From assembly GCA_937958005.1 (NCBI GenBank), contig CALGOB010000047.1:1-46195 (forward strand): a stretch of 46,195 nucleotides of DNA, given 5' to 3'. Positions within the stretch are counted from its first letter, which is position 1. Each line of letters starts with the position of its first letter. The position numbers and the translations under genes were made by a program. Under the pieces are notes generated by a model, which saw only the letters and a program-made list of their open reading frames with translations, did not search any database and was not told the origin of the DNA. Below, piece after piece: positions 43,032 to 46,195 of the stretch. The DNA is from an uncultured Cyclobacteriaceae bacterium. GTDB lineage: Bacteria; Bacteroidota; Bacteroidia; Cytophagales; Cyclobacteriaceae.

Positions 43032-43080
43032 GACCCAGTCTTTGTGACCCAGTCTGTGCGACCCAGTCTGTGCGACCCAG
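43032..43080. repeat. 14-bp tandem repeat, 3.5 units
   Basis: Units GACCCAGTCTTTGT, GACCCAGTCTGTGC and GACCCAGTCTGTGC, then a partial GACCCAG. The CCCAGT core is shared with the ACCCAGTGAG motifs flanking element C. The following stretch to 43188 shows nothing recognisable. Confidence 0.8.
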
Positions 43081-43188
43081 ATAAAAGTATTCATCTTAGC
43101 TCTGCTATGTCTGCATTTTATACCTTGGTGAATCCATCTTTGATCAAATTAAACTTCTTGGAGTATCTTAAGCGGTCTAATAAATTTT

Positions 43189-43300
43189 AATCCCTGAGGG
43201 ATACCTAATTCCCCTGGCTGGGCACCCCGACCCTTGAGTCAGTAAAAAAACTTTTGGCCGATAGAGATACCCCATACCCTTGGATCGGGGTTGGTTCATT
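43189..43300 (+). repeat. Dispersed repeat R, copy R4
   Basis: Same layout as R1 with about 75-80% identity by eye: ATCCCTGAGGGAT palindrome, TTCCCCTGGCTGGGCACCCC, GACCCTTGAGTC, ACCCTTGGATCGGGG and the GGTTCATT end. The spacer between the inverted repeats is the least conserved part. It lies 40 bp beyond the stop of the full-length Yip1-like gene. Confidence 0.75.
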
Positions 43301-43340
43301 TGGTATAAGCACAGCGTATTCGAAAACTTGATACTATTCA

Positions 43341-43991
43341 CTATTTTGATACCGCTATGTAGAATGTAAGCCAGATAAAAAATGGAATTATATAGCCAAT
43401 AAACACAATGTAAAAAGCAATCTTTAATTGTTTTTTCGATAAGCTATAGATCCCTAAAACAAGCAAAAACCAGTAAATAACTTCAAAAATATTTAAAGCT
43501 TTAAGGGGGTAAAGCCATTTGCTGGGCAAACTAGATGAGTTTGTGAAATTTTGCAGTGATAATGGGTAAAATGCAGTGATCTCTTCGAAATCTTGTGAGG
43601 GAGAAATCATAACAAACCAAATTATTTTAAGGATTTCAGGTAAAACAAATATGATTTCCATTAATAGGACCAATTTCCAAATTCTAGTAAAAACTAATTT
43701 GTAGCCAAAGAAAAAACTACTCATCCATAGAAAAGTAGTTGTAATGGTCAATTTCCAGCCATAAAACACAGGAACAGATAAATATTGTAAACCAAAAATA
43801 AGATTGATAATACTTGAATCACCTCTGCTATTTAATATTTCAAATGCAGCGATCTGATCTATTATAAAGCTTTTTTTAATAAATAATAAGCTGATGGCAA
43901 TTAGGCATAACAGGATAAAAAACAGGATCAGGTTGAACTGAAACCAATCTTCTCTGAATCTTCTTGCTAAATCATTCGTTTTAACTCTCAC
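43341..43991 (-). CDS. Yip1-like multi-pass membrane protein
   Basis: Membrane protein of 216 residues with about five hydrophobic segments, the first at NLILFFILLCLIAISLLFI. The segment IWFVMISPSQDFEEITAFYP, then PSKWLYPLKALNIFEVIYW, is the layout of Yip1-type proteins often labelled sulfate permease in Bacteroidota; function unknown. I start at GTG (43991): the frame remains open upstream, but that would overlap the divergent TPR gene and add a stretch unlike a membrane protein. VRVKTNDLARRFREDW gives a plausible cytoplasmic N-terminus. It is a paralogue of the truncated gene at 39859-40389. Confidence 0.7.
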   Translation of the reverse strand: MRVKTNDLARRFREDWFQFNLILFFILLCLIAISLLFIKKSFIIDQIAAFEILNSRGDSSIINLIFGLQYLSVPVFYGWKLTITTTFLWMSSFFFGYKLVFTRIWKLVLLMEIIFVLPEILKIIWFVMISPSQDFEEITAFYPLSLQNFTNSSSLPSKWLYPLKALNIFEVIYWFLLVLGIYSLSKKQLKIAFYIVFIGYIIPFFIWLTFYIAVSK

Positions 43992-44038
43992 AATGTTTAT
44001 TTTACCGACGTAAAGAACCAATACGCCGCGTAAAGGTC

Positions 44039-44058
44039 TTCCAAATGTTAATTTGGAA
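44039..44058. promoter_or_regulatory. Inverted repeat in the divergent promoter region
   Basis: TTCCAAAT (44039-44046) and ATTTGGAA (44051-44058) form a perfect 8-bp inverted repeat with a GTTA spacer, in the 91-bp gap between the divergent Yip1-like and TPR genes. It could be an operator; TTAATTTG on the plus strand and AACATTTG on the minus strand are one base off TAnnTTTG. Confidence 0.4.
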
Positions 44059-44082
44059 CAAAACTTGCAGAAATTACTAGTG

Positions 44083-45300
44083 ATGACTAAAAAAATATTA
44101 CTTATTTCAACGATTATTCTCTTTTTCTTGCCACTAGGCCTGCAAGCTCGATCGGAGAAAGAAATGCAAATCTCCATTGATCAACTGATTAATGCGGATA
44201 CCACCATTAATTTACTGGAAGATCTCAGTGTACAGTTGGATGCGACTGAAGCTATCAACTTTATGTATAATTTCCAATTTGAAAGATCTGAACAGGAATT
44301 TCAGTATCTTAAATCAAAATACGGATGGCATCCATTACCTTATTTTTTATTAGGGTTAAATTATTACTGGCGAATGATCCCTTACAGGGATAATGCTGAA
44401 TTCGATACTGAATTTACTGCCTATATGGATACAGCTCTTGTTTATTCAAAGAGATTGTATAAAGAAGTAAATAAAGTAGAAGGAGCTTTTTTCTTGGCCT
44501 CTACCTATGCATTCAAAGGGCGGCTTCATTCTGATAGGAAACAATGGAGAAAAGCAGCATCGGCAGGAAAGAGTGCACTCAAATATTTAGAAATCTCACG
44601 AGGGAACGAAGATTATAGCCCGGAGCTACTTTTTGGTGATGCATTATTCAATTATTATTCCGTTTGGGTCGGTGAAAATTATCCCTTATTAAAACCAATT
44701 ATGGCCTTTTTCCCGAAAGGAGACAAGGATCTAGGAATATCACAATTGAAGACAGTGTCTACCAATGCTTTTTATACCAGGACAGAAGCACAGTTCTTTC
44801 TAATGAGAATTTTGTCCAATGAGAAAAAGGATTTGCCAAGAGCTTTACAGATATCAAAGTATTTGCATGAAACCTTTCCTAGAAATGCTTATTTCCATAG
44901 ATATTATGCAAGGTTATTATACTCAACTGGCAGATATAGGGATGCCAGTAAAATGTCCTTATCAATTTTAGATAGGATAGATAGCTTGGCTACTGGTTAT
45001 GAAAGTCAAAGTGGAAGATATGCTAGTTTCTTTTTAGGCCACATAAACGAACTGCAAGGAAATGTAGAAGATGCCATGAAGTATTATCAACTCTGTGTTG
45101 ATTATACTGAGTATTTAGGAGCTACCAAAACGGGGTATTATCACTATTCTTTAATCCACATGGGAGGATTGGCCGAAGCAAAAGGAGATTATAAATCTGC
45201 TAAAGAAATATACAAGAAAGCTGTGAAGAAAAGTAAAGGAAAGAAAGAGGCCAATAAGTTAGCACGTGAATCCCTGCGGCGTGTAAAAAGTAAGAACTGA
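44083..45300 (+). CDS. Exported tetratricopeptide-repeat protein
   Basis: Protein of 405 residues with a signal peptide (MTKKILLISTIILFFLPLGL, cleavage after QA). The start at 44083 is chosen for this signal; an in-frame ATG at 44053 lies upstream. The rest is helical with TPR-like units: NFMYNFQFERSEQEFQYLKS, YFLLGLNYYWRM, HRYYARLLYSTGRYRDASKM, ASFFLGHINELQGNVEDAMK, and MGGLAEAKGDYKSAKEIYKK. The C-terminus is Lys/Arg-rich. TPR proteins act as periplasmic scaffolds; no partner is evident. Confidence 0.8.
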   Translation: MTKKILLISTIILFFLPLGLQARSEKEMQISIDQLINADTTINLLEDLSVQLDATEAINFMYNFQFERSEQEFQYLKSKYGWHPLPYFLLGLNYYWRMIPYRDNAEFDTEFTAYMDTALVYSKRLYKEVNKVEGAFFLASTYAFKGRLHSDRKQWRKAASAGKSALKYLEISRGNEDYSPELLFGDALFNYYSVWVGENYPLLKPIMAFFPKGDKDLGISQLKTVSTNAFYTRTEAQFFLMRILSNEKKDLPRALQISKYLHETFPRNAYFHRYYARLLYSTGRYRDASKMSLSILDRIDSLATGYESQSGRYASFFLGHINELQGNVEDAMKYYQLCVDYTEYLGATKTGYYHYSLIHMGGLAEAKGDYKSAKEIYKKAVKKSKGKKEANKLARESLRRVKSKN

Positions 45301-45615
45301 TAAGTTATAATTCTCCGTTCCTTCAAGAACAACAGGTACTATCTAGTTATTTCATGAAGTATGAAATGTTGATAGAACTTAAACACTTTTTGCGAGGAAG
45401 TTACTCATTGCCTATATAGATTGGGTGACCATGAAAAATTCATATGAACTAATCTAGTCGTTTAAATAATATAGAGGAAAAATTATTGGAAATGAATGGA
45501 GAAAGCATCAAGAGTAAGTTCCGTGCTGGAAGTTAGATTGTAAATCTTTTATGATAAAAGGTATTGATTGTAATTCTATAAAATTGTTCTCATTTGAGAA
45601 AAACACCTAATTTCT
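45301..45615. other. Intergenic stretch without recognised feature
   Basis: 315 bp after the TPR gene, AT-rich, with no open frame of interest and no repeat shared with the rest of the window. A promoter and hairpin follow. Confidence 0.5.
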
Positions 45616-45648
45616 TTTGATATTTTCAGATAAGTAAGACTATCTTTG
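45616..45648 (+). promoter_or_regulatory. Bacteroidota promoter (TTTG-N21-TATCTTTG)
   Basis: TTTG at 45616-45619 and TATCTTTG at 45641-45648 are separated by 21 bp, close to the Bacteroidota -33/-7 arrangement. Transcription would begin near 45655, about 240 bp before the secreted-protein gene. Confidence 0.5.
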
Positions 45649-45675
45649 TTCCAAGATAAATTTTAAACTAGAGTT

Positions 45676-45698
45676 AAACAATCAAAAAAGATTGTTTT
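45676..45698 (+). terminator. Hairpin in the long leader, attenuator-like
   Basis: AAACAATC (45676-45683) and GATTGTTT (45690-45697) form a perfect 8-bp stem with a six-A loop, the 3' arm ending in a run of four T. It would be transcribed about 20 bp after the start predicted from the promoter at 45616-45648. Confidence 0.45.
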
Positions 45699-45895
45699 CC
45701 GATAATTTCTAGAACGACATTTTTAATATTTTTTAATGATTCGCCTCTATTGATGTTTACCTTTTGAGGTTTTTGCAATTAGATGGTGTGAACCAAACAG
45801 AAGCTAATGCTTATATGATAGTTTGGATTAAATATTTTAATGATACTATGCTGTTTAATCAGTCAATTTTAAAGTAAAAATTTAAAAACAATTAA

Positions 45896-46195
45896 ATGAG
45901 AAATCTACTATTAGTCCTTGTATTAATTTGTGTGCAATCTATTTCAATACAAGCCGAAAACGAACCTAAAGAAGCTATTTCTAAGAATAAATTAGGATTT
46001 AATCGCGATTTTAATACTGATTATGATCATTATGCAGGAGCCCTAGAGGTACCACATCAGTCTAGTTGGTCTTCAGGTACGCAAGCCTATGAAACAGCTA
46101 ATGCATCACCCACTTTGCCAGCAGCCTCGTGCTGGACAGGTAGAAACAGATGGTTCAAGTTTACAGCAACTTCAAAATTGCTTAGTATAGAATTT
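45896..46195 (+). CDS. N-terminus of a large secreted protein (cut by window edge)
   Basis: The first 100 codons, open to the end of the window. The signal peptide is MRNLLLVLVLICVQSISIQA. After a charged region (ENEPKEAISKNKLGFNRDF) the segment SCWTGRNRWFKFTATSKLLS resembles the start of a pre-peptidase C-like (PPC) beta domain, as in the N-terminal part of large T9SS-exported proteins of Bacteroidota. The protein probably continues for many hundreds of residues and may end in a sorting domain handled by PorU; neither can be seen here. It has a long leader with a promoter and a hairpin. Confidence 0.65.
   Translation, partial: MRNLLLVLVLICVQSISIQAENEPKEAISKNKLGFNRDFNTDYDHYAGALEVPHQSSWSSGTQAYETANASPTLPAASCWTGRNRWFKFTATSKLLSIEF

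Noticed and set aside
42651-43047. Open frames across element C
   Set aside because: They read through the palindrome and its flanks on both strands, which are noncoding by structure.
43992-44177. Upstream extension of the Yip1-like gene to 278 residues
   Set aside because: It overlaps the divergent TPR gene and its signal peptide and does not look like membrane-protein sequence; GTG at 43991 is a better start.

Overview
The window is about 46 kb of AT-rich chromosomal DNA from a member of the Bacteroidota, most likely a gliding, probably marine, Cytophagales-type bacterium. The evidence is a type IX secretion pair (PorU sortase and PorV), the gliding lipoprotein GldH next to RicT, a secreted protein with a type IX C-terminal domain, a pinensin-like lanthipeptide leader, WG-repeat and DUF2911 proteins, and promoters of the Bacteroidota TAnnTTTG type. 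The genus cannot be fixed from the sequence alone. No rRNA, tRNA, CRISPR array, prophage or intact transposase was seen.

Layout. 0-4.3 kb: rlmB (+), manC (-), recQ (+). 4.3-5.2 kb: a repeat-rich gap ending in an orphan lanthipeptide precursor. 5.2-8 kb: rnhB, gcvT and comB (+). 8.1-12.1 kb, minus strand: a secreted beta-helix protein, then an LpxL-like acyltransferase, lipoprotein, MazG and DUF2721 cluster. 12.1-13.6 kb: DUF2911 protein and yicC, convergent over a shared hairpin. 13.7-18 kb, minus: an FAD oxidoreductase and a large outer-membrane protein. 18.1-25.3 kb, plus: MBL hydrolase, pssA, porU, porV and a non-catalytic M16 homologue, closely packed. 25.6-29.1 kb, minus: hemA and a WG-repeat protein. 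29.2-34.7 kb, plus: a helix-hairpin-helix membrane protein and a 1336-residue SF1 helicase. 34.8-39.4 kb, minus: a degenerate M23 protein, gldH, ricT and purD. 39.8-46.2 kb: a truncated and a full-length membrane paralogue, a Nudix and MATE pair, a TPR lipoprotein-like exported protein, and the start of a secreted protein cut by the window edge.

Most genes are ordinary housekeeping or envelope genes. The unusual content lies between them. At least four kinds of structured repeat fill the gaps: (R) a ~111-bp element with five copies, two of them 98% identical; (A/B/C) 120-150-bp palindromic elements with terminal inverted repeats and an apical stem that is always paired but differs completely in sequence; (E) a MITE-like pair with TIR core CCCGAATGATGCA; and (D) a 135-bp palindromic element between convergent genes. 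One B element lies inside an R element, and one R copy abuts a membrane-protein gene that lacks its N-terminal part. Together with the orphan RiPP precursor, these repeats are the best candidates for something not yet described. All assignments come from reading motifs by eye; no database search was run.
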